From NCBI RefSeq assembly GCF_037392515.1, contig NC_090291.1, positions 18,875,501 through 18,939,500 of the forward strand: DNA of 64,000 bases, written 5' to 3'. Below are positions 10,425 to 21,632 of this stretch, piece by piece (the stretch's first letter is position 1; each line of letters starts with the position of its first letter). This DNA comes from Haliotis asinina (taxonomy: Eukaryota; Mollusca; Gastropoda; Lepetellida; Haliotidae). Below the pieces are notes generated by a model, which saw only the letters and a list, made by a program, of their open reading frames with translations, had not been told where the DNA came from and made no database searches. The translations under genes and the position numbers were made by a program.

Positions 10425-10880
10425 ATAGACAAACCTCGAGGGTCCATGAGCCCATGGACCCCGAGGGACCAGTGAACAATGTATTTATCTTACCGAACAC
10501 CTGAGTTTTAATTTGGAAGTGTTTGCAGCACTTCTGTTGAAAATAATTGAAAATAATGGAATAGCGCTTAGCAAATCAGAAAGCGACATTCATGTGTGAG
10601 GTAAGATAAGAGCACATGGGCCCCTTGTGACCAGTGAACAACGTACTTATCTTCCCGAACACCTGAATTTTAATTTTGAACTGTTTGAAGCACTAGCACA
10701 GCCTCGTAGTATGGTGAATCGTTTCGTCGCCCTTGTACAGACGACACAAGGAAAACAAATTTAGAGATATCTCCCTTCCATTCGCTTTCAATCGCAAAAC
10801 ATCGGCAATTTCCGTGCATCATGCCTGATTCAATGTGATTCGAGATAAAGATTTCACTACAGATATAATGACGCCATGCC
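10425..10880 (+). repeat. Interspersed repeat, copy 1 (second copy inverted at 48.58-49.01 kb)
   Basis: Contains twice the motif GACCAGTGAACAA followed by CTTATCTT and CCGAACACCTGA. Its right half (about 10655-10850) matches the reverse complement of about 48700-48905, including CGCAAAACATCGG and TTTGAAGCACT. The doubled motif suggests two partial copies side by side. Class unknown. Confidence 0.7.
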
Positions 10881-10931
10881 AACCATACTCTTTATCCCCA
10901 GGGTGACAACAAGTAATATATTTTCAGTCAT

Positions 10932-11093
10932 ATGAGTGAGTTTGGTTTTAAGCCGCTTTTAGCAATATTCAAGCAGCCTCACGGCAGAAGAAACAAGAAA
11001 TGGGCGTCACATATTGTGCCCATGTGGGGAATCGAACCCGGGTCTTCGGAGTGACGAGCGAACGCCTTAACTACTGGGCTACTCCACCGCCCC
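10932..11093 (-). mobile_element. tRNA-derived SINE family B copy
   Basis: On the minus strand it has an A-box-like segment (AGCCCAGTAGTTAAGGCGTT) and a B box (GGGTTCGATTCCC), then a body, and a tail ending in AAACTCACTCAT. tRNA-derived by the pol III box pair. TCATAT on both sides may be a short target duplication. Confidence 0.88.
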
Positions 11094-11285
11094 ACATTTC
11101 ATATAATATGGATGGGAATCGAACCTCCAAGCTCCAGCTCTACAAACAGATTTCCTGTCAACTAGGACAAAGAAGTCTGTATCTTGGAACGTAAACGCGT
11201 CATTTGCCTAAACGGGAAAACATGCATTTGTAACGCTAACTATCTGGAGTATAGTTTCTGCATTCCGCGCCATGCAACATGTCGC

Positions 11286-11531
11286 ATCCGTGAAGATCTG
11301 GGTTAGAAATTATCTTCAGTAGTCCGTGCTTGTCGTAACAGGCGACTAAAGGAATCGGGTGGTCAGGCCTGCTCACTTGGTTGACACATGTCATCGCATA
11401 CCAGTTGCCTAGATCGATGACCATGCTGTTATCACTGGCTTGTCTAGTTCAGACATGATTGTATACAGAAGGCCGCCATGTAGCTGGAATAACTGGGTGT
11501 GGCATAAATGTAAACTACTTCAACTCACTCA
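11286..11531 (+). mobile_element. SINE family A copy, diverged
   Basis: CATCCGTGAAGATCTGGGTT through GGCGACTAAAGGAATCGGGT to CATGTAGCTGGAATAACTGG and an AACTCACTCAG end. All family landmarks are present, with many substitutions. Confidence 0.85.
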
Positions 11532-12709
11532 GTCCAGTATGTGATGATCTTCACCCTTCTCTCAAGCCGGCGTTCACTCAACACAGCACCGGTTTACCAC
11601 TGGGTCCTGTCTAAGCGCAAGCCGCCATGAAGATGAAAATAGTCTAGTACTATTTAGTACTATTATCAAGGAAAGCTGACTTTGAATTTCGAAACATGGC
11701 TCTTAACATATCTACATCACATGTGCAAAACAGCAATACTGTAATTCCCTTTGCAAATATGTTTCAGTGTTGAAAGTTGTTCATCCTTTAGCTCAAGGTT
11801 TATGTTTAAATTGTGCTTTGTATAGTGTAGCAACGTTTCAAAGTTCAACGGGCCCGCCATTTCACGTTATGAAATGTGTTTTACTACGCGCGATTTGATT
11901 GGTTTGCCACGATTCTTGGCAATAATGGCGTACGAGATGGGTACGGGTCACGGAAAGAGACGAGTAGTTACGAATGATTGGATGTTAAGTGTAGGATAAA
12001 ATTTCATTCCATAAGGGTAAAGAAATTTTAGGGAAGAATACAATGTGGGATAAATTTCTTTCTTTAAGTTTAGAAACTTTTAGGGGTGTTTAAAGGGGGA
12101 CGCAAGCTTCACAGAATTTCAGATGTTTAATGGAGACGTTCTGTGTAGGGTACAAAACTACTTACTAAGTTTTAAACATACAATATGTTTTGAGAACAGT
12201 AGTCTTTTACTTAAAAACTGAAAACGTGCAATTCAGTAAAAATGCAACTCTGTTGACGCTAGAATTTTGCACATGGCAACATTTTAGGTAAATTACTACA
12301 TCGTTATCCAGATGGAACGACAACCGTCAGCTTATGAGAGGCATTTAAACAAGATATATTATGATAACAGCAGGTTAACATTAACCACAACGGTTAATGG
12401 ATAATAAGTAGCATGAAGATAATTGGGTGTAACAAGGCGTAAAGTGAGAATAACAAAAATCACTCACCTAAATGTAATCTCGTCTGCTCAGTGGCAAACT
12501 TGGCGTCTCCATATGCATTACAAATTCTGCTGCATTGTGACTTCATTTCTGTAAACACTTCTAACACCTACGTTTGAAATGACTTAATGGGGCTAAGAGG
12601 ACCGATATTGTTTGACCACTTGACCTTTCAATTAGGTCCTTTACTATTATCTATTCATGAATGACAATCTCTTGCGGGCTAGGTGAACCGCTGGTTAGAA
12701 TTTGTAATG
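11532..12709. other. Gene-free stretch
   Basis: No open frame with family resemblance and no recognised repeat. The block near 11850-12000 is GC-richer than its surroundings (GGGCCCGCC, ACTACGCGCGATTTG) and could be part of a degraded element. I see nothing more. Confidence 0.5.
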
Positions 12710-12718
12710 CCGTTTTAA

Positions 12719-14083
12719 AGGTCACATGCAACGTAAAATACAACTTTTGATACCTTTCGGTACGGACTTACAGAAACAAATCATCAAAAATGCAAATTCA
12801 GCTTATAAAGTTGAAAAAATCCCGCGAAGTCGCAGTTCAGACGATTGGAGGAAAAACTGGTTTCACCGGCTGTGCTGCGCAGTGAGTAGGTTCGCGTGGT
12901 TTGAACCGAGAAGGCGATTCTTGCAAGCACAGCAAGTGATCACTACGGTCGAAGTTGGAGACAAGAGATGTTTCTTGTGATTACGAGCATCCTGTGTCTG
13001 CAGTAATAAGTATACACTGGCCCCATACATGCAGATTTGCAAACCAAATTTTCAAGAAAGTGTATCATTAGAAATACAAATTTCTTTGCTAAAAATTGCT
13101 CAGCACTAAAACTGTAATATTTTAATACAACTATACATTTCTATGAAAACAGATAATCTGTGAAATGTGACAAGCTATCTCTGTCACTGACAGAGCTGAA
13201 TGTCTGGTTTATTGACACCTATGTGTCTGCCTACCTGTCTGCTAATGACAATATGCAATACAGAACTTCAATCATGGACCACAAACTTAACATCTATTAG
13301 GCTAAACGCCATAAGTAAAATAAATTGATTTATGGCTCGTGCACATGGGCTCTGTCTGTCACTTTATGTAATTACACAGACGGTCAGGTATGATACTTGT
13401 GCACATGGCATGTTATTATATCTGTGAGTTGCAAACAAGATACATCCATTTATCCCGGATGACGGGATCGGACGGAAACCGGTGCAAACTCAGCTTGCCA
13501 GTTTAAGTTCTGCCTTGTACTTGGATGAACGACAGTTTCCAGCCACGCAGTAGTTCACCATCTCAGTATATGTTGATTGGATCGAACCCAAATGAACGTA
13601 TTTACAAAACCCAACATCTATATTGACACTCTTTAGGAATAACATGTCCTCCTGTATGTGATGCGACGTTTCGGTATGGATTCTTATACCGTCATCACTC
13701 TTGCTTGACAAGGGTATATAAATCCGTACCGAAACGTCGCATCATATACAATAAAAGAAGTTGATGTCCATAAAAAAAGTTACTTTCTTATTACTCACCA
13801 TACTTCTGAAGTGCCAATCAAACAGACCATCTCCATATACACACAATGAGCCTTCTGCTTATCGGCAAATGAACCAGCAAATGAGGAGTCTTCATTACAC
13901 CTGAGTGCACACCCACCCGCACTGACTGGGTTCATCTTCCGGTTGCTTCGTTTCGATGGGCGTAAACCCAAGTACAAAATATTGCACTTTTGATTCGCGA
14001 TTGTAGGCTTATAGTTTTGTTTAATTGCTGTTTTTTTCACAGTCACCAGTGTATATTATATCATCAGCAGCAGCATGTGACCT
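12719..14083. mobile_element. TTAA-flanked DNA-transposon-like element
   Basis: AGGTCACATGC begins at 12719 and its exact reverse complement ends at 14083. Each is directly bordered by TTAA (12715-12718 and 14084-14087), as expected for a TTAA-duplicating DNA transposon of about 1.36 kb. No transposase reading frame survives. Small open frames inside (12726-12980 plus; 13490-13711 and 13795-14046 minus) have no family I know. A long foldback sits in the centre. TTAA target duplications are typical of piggyBac-type elements, but the ends here are not the usual CCC/GGG type, so the class is open. Confidence 0.55.
13653..13750. repeat. 98-bp foldback with 29-bp arms
   Basis: Arms 13653-13681 and 13722-13750 are reverse complements with two mismatches, including a perfect 17-bp core (GATGCGACGTTTCGGTA). 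The interior also partly pairs (TTATACC with GGTATATAA). GAAACGTCGC at the arm base recalls ends of Penelope-like elements and ribozyme-bearing repeats, but no complete hammerhead core is present. Confidence 0.9.
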
Positions 14084-14389
14084 TTAAACATTAATGTATG
14101 CTGCGAAACGACTAATACCCATCAAATTCAGTCCATAATCTGGTCTATGTTCTAAAATGAAATCTGATATTCGTGTGATTCCAGAAATGGCACGTCCATC
14201 ATTGACCGGTCAAAGTTCGTTCCTCTGATCTTTGGAGATACTAATATTGGACCATTGGCCCATCCGTATTGCATTCAATGTCAGTGCTGCCAAAATATGA
14301 GTTATTTTGTGTGCAGGCGAAACGTGAACGTAGAGACCGAAGCACGTTTGACCACTAGGTTCGTTTGGAATCATTTGTTAAAAATTCTT

Positions 14390-16549
14390 TCGTCAAAAAA
14401 CAATGAGCACTGTCAATATTTTTTTTTATCTTGAAAAAGTTTGATACTACTTGGAAGCATGGTATTTTAAAAGATTTACATGCTTTTTGGTTGAAAGGCC
14501 GCTTGCCTCAATTTATATCTAATACTTTAACTGACAGACAGTTTCAAGTCCGTGTGGGATCAACCCTCTCAGGCTACTTTCATCACAATCAGGGTATCTC
14601 ACAAGGAGTATTTTGTCTGTAACTCTATTTAGCATATAAAATCAATAGTGTTTCTAAGGTGTTAAGTGATTCAGTAGATGAACCATTATTTGTGGATGAT
14701 TTAAATGTTTCTTGTAGAGGTAGAAACATGTATAAAACAGAGAGGTAATTACAAGTTTGTCTCGATAAGACAAGAAAAACATCTATCTTATTTTAGCAGG
14801 ATGTATAAACCGCATGAAAATCCCGAATTATTGGGCACCCCCATCAAAGTAGTAAAGAAGACTATGTTCTTGGATCGTATTTTCGACTCAGATTTAACTT
14901 TTTTTTTTACCCCAAATTAAATTACTTAAAACTGAATACCTGAAGGCACTTGATCTGTAAAAGTTGTTTCAAATTCTATGTGGGAGGAGACCAAACTACT
15001 CCACCTGTACAGATCTCTCACCCGTTCCAAACCTTTTACGGCTCCATCGTATATGTTGGAGCCTGTAAAACAACATCAAAATACTTGATTCTATCCACCA
15101 TCAAGGTCTAAGACTTTGTTTCGTGTCTTTCAGAACGTCTGTTGACAGTCGCTACGTCGAGGTCGATGAGTCATCTCTTAGCCACCGACGTAAAAAGCTG
15201 TCCTTACAGTATGTCACGAAACTATATTCTAATTAGGCAAATCCTGCATTTAATTGTGTTTTGAGCCTCTTTATTAGGATCTGTACAATAAAAAGTCTTC
15301 GCTTGTTCCGCCTCTGTGACTAAGAGTGAACCCTATCCTTTCTGCTGCTCGCACTGAGCTTTCCAATATACCTCTTCCCGTCTGCTTTCTTTTCCTCCTC
15401 GTCAGTTAGACCTGAACACTGACAAGGTTTTAAAAATCGGAAACAAATGAATTACAATATGACAAGAATATAAGCGATTAAAAAGTATATATAGTACATA
15501 CAAATCGTTATTTACAGACGGGTCCAAGGATGGTGGCGCAGTTGCTTGTGCCACTGTCATTGGATCCATAACAATACCATCTATTTACACTGCTGAAGCA
15601 AACGCCATATTAACGGCTCTTAAATATGTTAAAGGACATCCTAAACTTAAACAGTATGTAATCTATTCAGATTCTTTCTTGCCTTCAGGCGATTAAAAAT
15701 ACTTGTAAACATTTACTTTTAACAGAAATTATTGAATTATATAATGATCTTGCTACTGGCCAAGACGACATCGTCTTTTGTTGGTTACCAAGCCACGCAG
15801 GCACATCTGGGAATACCATGGCTGATCTTGCTGCTAAGGTAGCAATCAAACATAAACAATATAAAATCTATAAAATCCCTGCTTGACTGCGTTGAATATT
15901 CCATCACAAGGGATAAGTACTTTAAATCATGAACTATGAGGGATCTTTTTAGCAAAATAAGTTCTCATTTAATTATTGCATTTTGAAAAGAATTGGATTT
16001 GTTAACTGATTTGTAAATGTTATATATTTCATTATAGGTAGTTTAGATTAGTAACTGATATTGTTAGTAACTGTACCCTCAAAGGGGATTGCCTTATTGC
16101 AATATTATTATCCAGCTGATAGGGTACGTAAGTCCTAAAATATTCAAGGAAATTGAACTTGTTCAGCTGTCTTTAATGTAGTAAATTTGTAATTTTCAGT
16201 TTGACTATATTTGACCACAATCGCCAGCGGTTGAAGAGTTGATATAGCTCCAACTAGGTTCCATGCAGGTAGCAAAGGTACTGTAAGTCAGCATTGTCCC
16301 TAGTATGTGATCTACCTTCAGTTGTTGGCGATGCATAGCCAGTTTTTATATTCTGCTGCCCCAATAGTGCTATTAGTTTTACCTTCCCATACTAGTTTTA
16401 ATTGTCATTGTGATATTCTAGTTGTTTTCCCTGTGACAACAGATTTTTTAAATATTTTAAACGTATTTCATTTCAATGTCGAATATGTTCTCGTCACGAT
16501 ATGGCTGAAATATTGCCGATGTGACGTTAAATTGTAACTCACTCACTCC
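14390..16549 (+). mobile_element. Decayed non-LTR retrotransposon (LINE) with reverse transcriptase and RNase H remnants
   Basis: Translated pieces in plus frames read as a reverse transcriptase palm: FDTTWKHGILKDL near 14434, DRQFQVRVGSTLSGYF near 14535, SQGV near 14600, and the catalytic FVDD box at about 14689-14700. Stops and frameshifts interrupt it, for example TAA at 14620. An RNase H remnant follows at about 15505-15835: LFTDGSKDGG, AEANAI, YSDS and LPSHAGTSGNTMADLAAK carry the D, E, D and final D positions, with one frameshift near 15680. The 3' end reads CGATATGGCTGAAATATTGC then CGATGTGACGTT and CTCACTCACTCCC. A C-terminal RNase H fits an I-group LINE. The 5' part, endonuclease and ORF1 are missing, so it is a truncated dead copy. 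Confidence 0.85.
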
Positions 16550-16629
16550 CAAAGTGAAAACGGGTTGCATAAATTATTTGTCTGGGCCTTGTATCCCGAC
16601 AATAACAAGACTAAAACAAAACCAGCCCG

Positions 16630-16745
16630 TTACGGTCCGGATGAGAATAACCGCCAATAACCCTAGCTGATCATTAGGGACGACTAACAGGATCTGGGTG
16701 GTCAAACTCGCTGACTTGGTTGACACGTCAATGTAGCTTAGATTG
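16630..16745 (+). mobile_element. SINE family A fragment
   Basis: TACGGTCCGGATGAGAATAA, GACGACTAACAGGATCTGGG and CTGACTTGGTTGACACGTCA match the 5' half of family A. The 3' half is missing. Confidence 0.65.
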
Positions 16746-17010
16746 ATACTACAAAACCTGTCCTTACAGACACTCAACGCACTAAGACGTATGTGCTTCA
16801 GTGACTATTAAGGAATATATAATAAAGTGTGTCATCGTTAGGTTTGGTCGTTTTGGTGTTTATTTGACACCGGACTCTGCAGTATACCAGCTATATGACT
16901 ACGTTCTACGCAATAATCCAGTCCACAGCAGATAATCCTGTCTGAGCATCGATCCACGCAATCGGGATACAATGGGATGTGCCAAGTAAACATAATTTTG
17001 AACTTCTTAG

Positions 17011-17215
17011 CGAGTGAGTGAGTTTGGTTTGCCACCGTGGAGCATCATTCAAGCTGTAACCCGGAGTATACGTGTGGTATTGGAAGAAAGCCTGATATTT
17101 TACGGTCCTAGACTTTCATGAAACCCACGACCTCGAGTATGCTGCTGACAAATATAGAACCATAACCAGGATTCGAGCTCACAGACGTATCCGTGGGGCG
17201 GAACTCTGCATAGAG
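17011..17215 (-). mobile_element. Diverged SINE-like copy
   Basis: Begins on the plus strand with GAGTGAGTGAGTTTGGTTTG, the reverse of a SINE tail. It ends with a degenerate reverse B box (GGATTCGAGCTCAC) and GGGGCGGAAC. The body does not match family B well, so it may be a separate tRNA-derived subfamily. Confidence 0.45.
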
Positions 17216-17338
17216 TTTGCGGCTTAATAGGCAATTGGATGCCGTTGTACAAAACCAACTTAGCTCTAATGTGAACACATCTCCCATATCTTACAGAAAC
17301 TTACGATTAGCATAAGGCTAAGGTTGTACAACATCCTG

Positions 17339-18054
17339 GGCCACGTTTACCAAACCGATCGTAGCGATAAGATGACCGCAATTTAAAGACTTTTTCATGC
17401 TTATTTCGAATTGACAGGGATCATGGAGAACCATCCAGACACGGTTTTATTTCCAAAAATTCCAACCACATTCTGAAGAGCATGCCAAAATAGACAATAC
17501 TTTCAAGCTTAGTAAGAATGCGACTCTCAGATGCTGTCTGACGTTTCAGTGACAGGTAGTCACGTTTTATACGTTTCGGGGGTGTTCTGGTGACGTCGGG
17601 GCTCATTTGAAAATGTATTCCACTGCATTCCAGCCCCAATCGAAATATACCTAGAGTATTCTACCTGAAGCCGTGACCTGCAACAATCGAGATACGTTCC
17701 GACTCATTCGAGGCGCATTCGAGGCGTTCTGACAGTGGTTTGTTTATTAATTCTCCCTCGAATATGTTCAGGATGCTTAAAATTCAGTTCGAATGCACCT
17801 CAAATGCCGTTCGATACGTTTCCACTTCAAATGTACCGCGAATGATTGAGACATGTTCAAACATTCTGGCACGTTTCAAAAATTGATCCTAATAGTATGA
17901 ATGCATTCGGAATGCAGTGAGAAGTCTTAGAATTCAGTTCGAATTCCCAGGAATCTCCGGAAATTTTCATTCATATTACAGCATTCCGGCTCATACCGCC
18001 ATAAGTGTGATATAGGTAAAACTGACTTACAATAATCGCTTTGTGAAACGGACC
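17339..18054. mobile_element. Non-autonomous DNA-transposon-like element, about 0.7 kb
   Basis: Left end GGCCACGTTTACCAAACCGA and the reverse complement of the right end (GGTCCGTTTCACAAAGCGAT) are similar inverted termini. About 200 bases of it (17395-17600) recur in inverted orientation at 19551-19752. No coding capacity. The repeated GTTCGAATTC/CATTCGAGG-type words inside suggest internal duplication. Confidence 0.55.
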
Positions 18055-18683
18055 GCTGGTGACCTTGGTCCCCTGGTACCAAGTGTGAATATTGATTGCC
18101 TGTCTCCCCGATCCGTAGCGTGTACCTTTGACATCACTTTTGAACAGATTCAGACTTCGGTGTATGATTTCATGTCAACACTTGTGAGAAAGATCATGTA
18201 AGAAAACATTCATCTACACTTGCATACGTACACTAATACCTGATCTTTATTCGCCTTTTATTTTCTCTATACAAGAATGCATGAAGATGGTTTCTGTGAT
18301 ACATTCAGAACATCCTCAAACAGTTACATCGAGGTTTACTGAATGATCTAAAGCATTTCAACGGAAGCGCCGATGTTTTTCACAATGACGTCATTTTGAG
18401 GCATTATGACGTCACGCTATTGTAGATCTTGTATCTGAGGCAACTGGACGCAGTTCACCCCTTTCGAGTTTTATGTACATAAAGCTCGTGCAGTCAACAA
18501 ACGTTTCCGAGGTAAGAACCATTACGTTAACCATCCGTGTCAGGGGGTGTCCTATACATTGTAGCTGCCATTCCGTTTTATAATCACTCTTATAGTATAT
18601 ACACCAGGGTGGCGTTAGTTCGTACCCTGAAGATCTCTGATTCCAAACATGATTGACACATGTAAGACCCATTATTTCTCTTG

Positions 18684-18836
18684 GGTGATGGGGTAACCCA
18701 GTGGTTAAAGCGTTCGCTCGTCAAACCCGGGTTCGATTCCCATCATGGGTGCAATGTGCAGAGCCCATTTCTGGTGTCCCTAGCCTTGATATTACTGGAA
18801 TATTGCTAAAAGCTGTATAAAACTAACCTCACTCAA
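18684..18836 (+). mobile_element. tRNA-derived SINE family B copy
   Basis: TAACCCAGTGGTTAAAGCGT (A box region), CGGGTTCGATTCCC (B box) and ATATTACTGGAATATTGCTA, then a degenerate CCTCACTCA end. TATTTCT on both sides may be a short target duplication. Confidence 0.85.
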
Positions 18837-19024
18837 TATTTCTGGTGTCCTTAGCTGTAAATGTACAAAGGCTATACGTTTACACCATACACTATATAGC
18901 ACTATGTAGGAACAGGTTGTGTTCAATTAGGACTATTTGGACAATAGTTACAGGAAAACATGATTCAAGTAGAATTAAAAGGGACGATTTAAATGCGATA
19001 TTTGAATGCATCATTCCTTTCCAG

Positions 19025-21384
19025 TATTTGTCAGAGCCCAGTATGTCTGAAGCCAGTGGCTTTTCCATGTCCGAGGGCGCGGGCTTTGATTCCGAGGTGC
19101 CAGAATGTTTTTATACAGAATCATTAGGTAGGTGTTCAAGTAAACGATTAGTTTTAATGGAGCACCTTTAGAATACAGCACCTAAACTTCTCGTGAGGAC
19201 GTTAGAGTTAGGTTAACCTAACCCTAACTCTAACCACTTACAGTTACCAAAGTTAGTGGTGCTGTATTCTGAACGTAGGCTGTTTTAATACATATCAAAT
19301 TACCCTTAAATGATAATTTTCATGACAATTAACGCGGATGTCGAAATTTGCTTTCTTCTTGCCGTAAAAGCAGATACACGTACATATATCTAAATCATTA
19401 TTCCCAACTCTCAAGACCAAGCGTCTAACAACTGGTCACAGCATATGGAGTTACAAAATAGCATGAATGTGATTTTGTAATACAGAGTCGGGTTTTAAAA
19501 ACCATTTCGGGACAACGTGTACTCAAGGAAAACGTTTTTCCCGATTGCTCTTCAGATGTCACCAGAACACCGCCGAATGCTGTAAGAACTGAAGCCAGGT
19601 GTCACTGACACGTCAGATAGCATTTGGGAATTCTTACAAAGCTTGAAAAAAATGTATATTTTGACATTCCCTCCCAAATGTGGTTCGAATTTTGGAAAAA
19701 CAAAATTCTGGATGACTCTCCTTGATTCCTGTCAATTCGAAATAAGTGTGAAGGAGCCTTTACTCTGAGTGGAAATTATGAATAATGCCGACCTGTCAAT
19801 TGAATCAGTGAATCTGAATAGTTGGGCAGTCCATTTTACCATTAAGGGGCCAAGAGTTTGTAGAGTGAGTGTGAGTTAGTTTGTTAAGTTTTACGTCGCA
19901 CTCAGCAATATTCCAGCTTTATGGCGGCGGTCTGTAAATAATCGATTCTGGACCAGACAGTCCGGTGATCAACAGCATGAACATCGATCTGCGCAATTGG
20001 GAACCGATAACATGTGTCAACCAAGACAGCGAGCCTGACCACCCGATCCCGTTAGTCGCCTATTCTACCCCGGGACCTTCATGGGTCGTATGTAAAACTG
20101 ATGAGAAGCGTGTGAGTCTACTCTCGCTCTACCGGAACGGGTTTATTTGCTATTGTGAGGTTGACGATTTCCACACACAGCCTAGTCCACTCTATAAGGT
20201 AATAGTATACAAATGCTCGAGCAGAAACACGATGCTTCCGAATCATTGCGAAGAAAGTGATTACTGTAAGGATCACAAATACACCGTGCGCAAAGTTTTC
20301 AAACCTGTTCCCCCTTCGAGTTGGTAGTGAATCAGTTCACGGCACGTTTCCTTTCCCCCTCTCCTTTCACAAACGCGTCTTTCGTGCATCTCATTCTAAC
20401 GTTGGTTGGACAGTAGACTACAGCAGCATAACTTCTCGTGTGTCGTCTCTGTCGGATGTCCCGGGCATGTTCACCACGTTTATCATGATGTAACTGCCCG
20501 GAGCACATGAAAAACCAAAACTTTCGATTGGGACGACGGTTTCTTTGTGGCTAGAATATTTCTGAAAAAAGTGCGACTCATTCACTTTGTGGCAGCAGGG
20601 CTGAGCGTGTTTGGCATCTGATTCTCTGTGTTGGTGAAAAAGAGTCTGGCTGAAGGGGAGAGGGACTCAACCCAACTAAAGTACTACAACCTGAACTACT
20701 AAGAAAGAGTAATTCCAAATTCCATGTTTCATTCATAATGTAATAATCTCTAAATCGCTTTATACATGAATTTAGATACGACTGACACGTGTTTTGTACT
20801 TCGTTCCAGAATCCCTTGATTCTGTACCATCTATCCGCCCTGGGCAATTATCTGAGTCTGGCCATACCCCAGAAACCATACAAGCCATGGAGCGTGACCT
20901 CCGTTTGCATCTGATGACTATCCTGGCACAGGCGGACAGTCTCCGCGCAGACCTCCGAAACGATGGAGTTTCCTATCAGTCTCTGGAGCTGAGGAACCTG
21001 CATCTTCAGACATTATTCCGACACCTCACTGACCAGACATTCGCTATCAGAGTGTGCATCGAGCAGCTGCTGAAGGAGGTGGACATTTTGAAAGGAAAGA
21101 GAAAGGGATGTCGTTTACATCTAGGATACGGTGATAATGTTGACCTCGCAAGATCAGGGATTACACAGGACACGTGGTCTGATAAGCTAGATCAGTCACA
21201 GATAAGAGTGCTTCATGAGAAACACGAGATGTTAACGTCCAATAGCCGCTTGTTTCCTGGTCATCCGTCCTCCAGGACAGACCTGCCCAGTAAAGCAGAC
21301 AGTTGTAACTTGAAACGAAATATACTGAAATCAAATCGGTTCTCTTCTCGTCTGAGCAAAGTATTCAGAAGAAACACACCATAA
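19025..21384 (+). CDS. 3' exons of an unrecognised coiled-coil protein (5' part not found)
   Basis: Two exons that join in frame. Exon n is 19025-19127, after a good pyrimidine-rich acceptor (CATTCCTTTCCAG), ending before GTAGGT with one base left over. The last exon is 20810-21384, after ACTTCGTTCCAG. The join gives 225 residues: a serine- and acid-rich stretch (SEPSMSEASGFSMSEGAG), then a helical region with heptad-like Leu spacing and charged residues (ERDLRLHLMTILAQADSLRA through EQLLKEVDILKGKRKG), and a basic C-terminus ending SSRLSKVFRRNTP. The helices look coiled-coil forming. I do not recognise the family and assign no function. The exon before 19025 may lie among the repeats upstream or beyond the window. 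It is judged a real gene because of matched splice phase and biased, low-stop composition over 575 bases. Confidence 0.6.
19160..19282. repeat. Foldback with telomere-like core inside intron
   Basis: Outer arms TAGAATACAGCACC and GGTGCTGTATTCTGA are inverted. The centre is a near-perfect palindrome around GTTAGAGTTAGGTTAACC / TAACCCTAACTCTAAC. It begins about 30 bases after the donor of the exon at 19025-19127. Probably a small foldback MITE. The TAACCCTAAC words are not a telomere array. Confidence 0.75.
19551..19752 (-). mobile_element. Fragment of the 17.34-18.05 kb element, inverted
   Basis: The reverse complement matches 17395-17600 over about 200 bases: AATTGACAGGAATCA, CCACATT, CAAGCTTTGTAAGAAT, TGACGTGTCAGTGACA and GGTGTTCTGGTGAC correspond in order. 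Sits in the intron between the two coiled-coil-gene exons. Confidence 0.75.
19862..20092 (-). mobile_element. SINE family A copy with internal deletion
   Basis: Reverse-oriented family A: GTGAGTTAGTTTGTTAAGTT tail, TATGGCGGCGGTCTGTAAAT and CCTGACCACCCGATCCCGTT, then directly TATTCTACCCCGGGACCTTC. The usual segment between the two GGCGACT motifs and the head is missing. Confidence 0.9.
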
Positions 21385-21500
21385 TCTCTTTTAATTATTC
21401 AGAAACTTCTCCACATTAGATATTACACACTTACATCTAGAAAACATAGCTTTTGTTGTCATTAAACAGTCGCCGGTGCTCTGTCTTGAATCATTATAAG

Positions 21501-21632
21501 ATATATTGAACAGCAAAAGAAACGCACGGTTCGAAAAAATTAAATTTCATAAAAATAAACGTTCATATTAATGTCTTCTATTTAAAAACTTGACAGAAAA
21601 ACAGTTGCGTTACTTTTGTTGTTAATATTTGT
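21501..21632. mobile_element. MITE, copy 1
   Basis: Left end ATATTGAACAGCAAAAGAAA (then CGCA) is inverted at the right as TGCGTTACTTTTGTTGTTAA. The element is about 130 bp. The same terminal sequence occurs in the element at 60138-60277. It lies just after the stop of the coiled-coil gene, and its AATAAA at 21554 could serve as that gene's poly(A) signal. Confidence 0.65.

Noticed and set aside
12726-12980. Plus open frame inside the TTAA-bounded element
   Set aside because: No transposase motif or known family; starts inside the terminal repeat, so probably chance.
13660-13743. Hammerhead ribozyme in the foldback
   Set aside because: GAAAC and a stem are present, but the core CTGANGA is not intact on either strand (GTGATGA, CTTGACAAG), so it is kept only as a lead.
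18690-18760. tRNA gene
   Set aside because: Box pair belongs to SINE family B; there is no valid cloverleaf and the sequence continues into the SINE body.
19200-19240. Interstitial telomere
   Set aside because: Only a few TTAGG/CCCTAA-like words arranged as a palindrome, not a tandem TTAGGG array.
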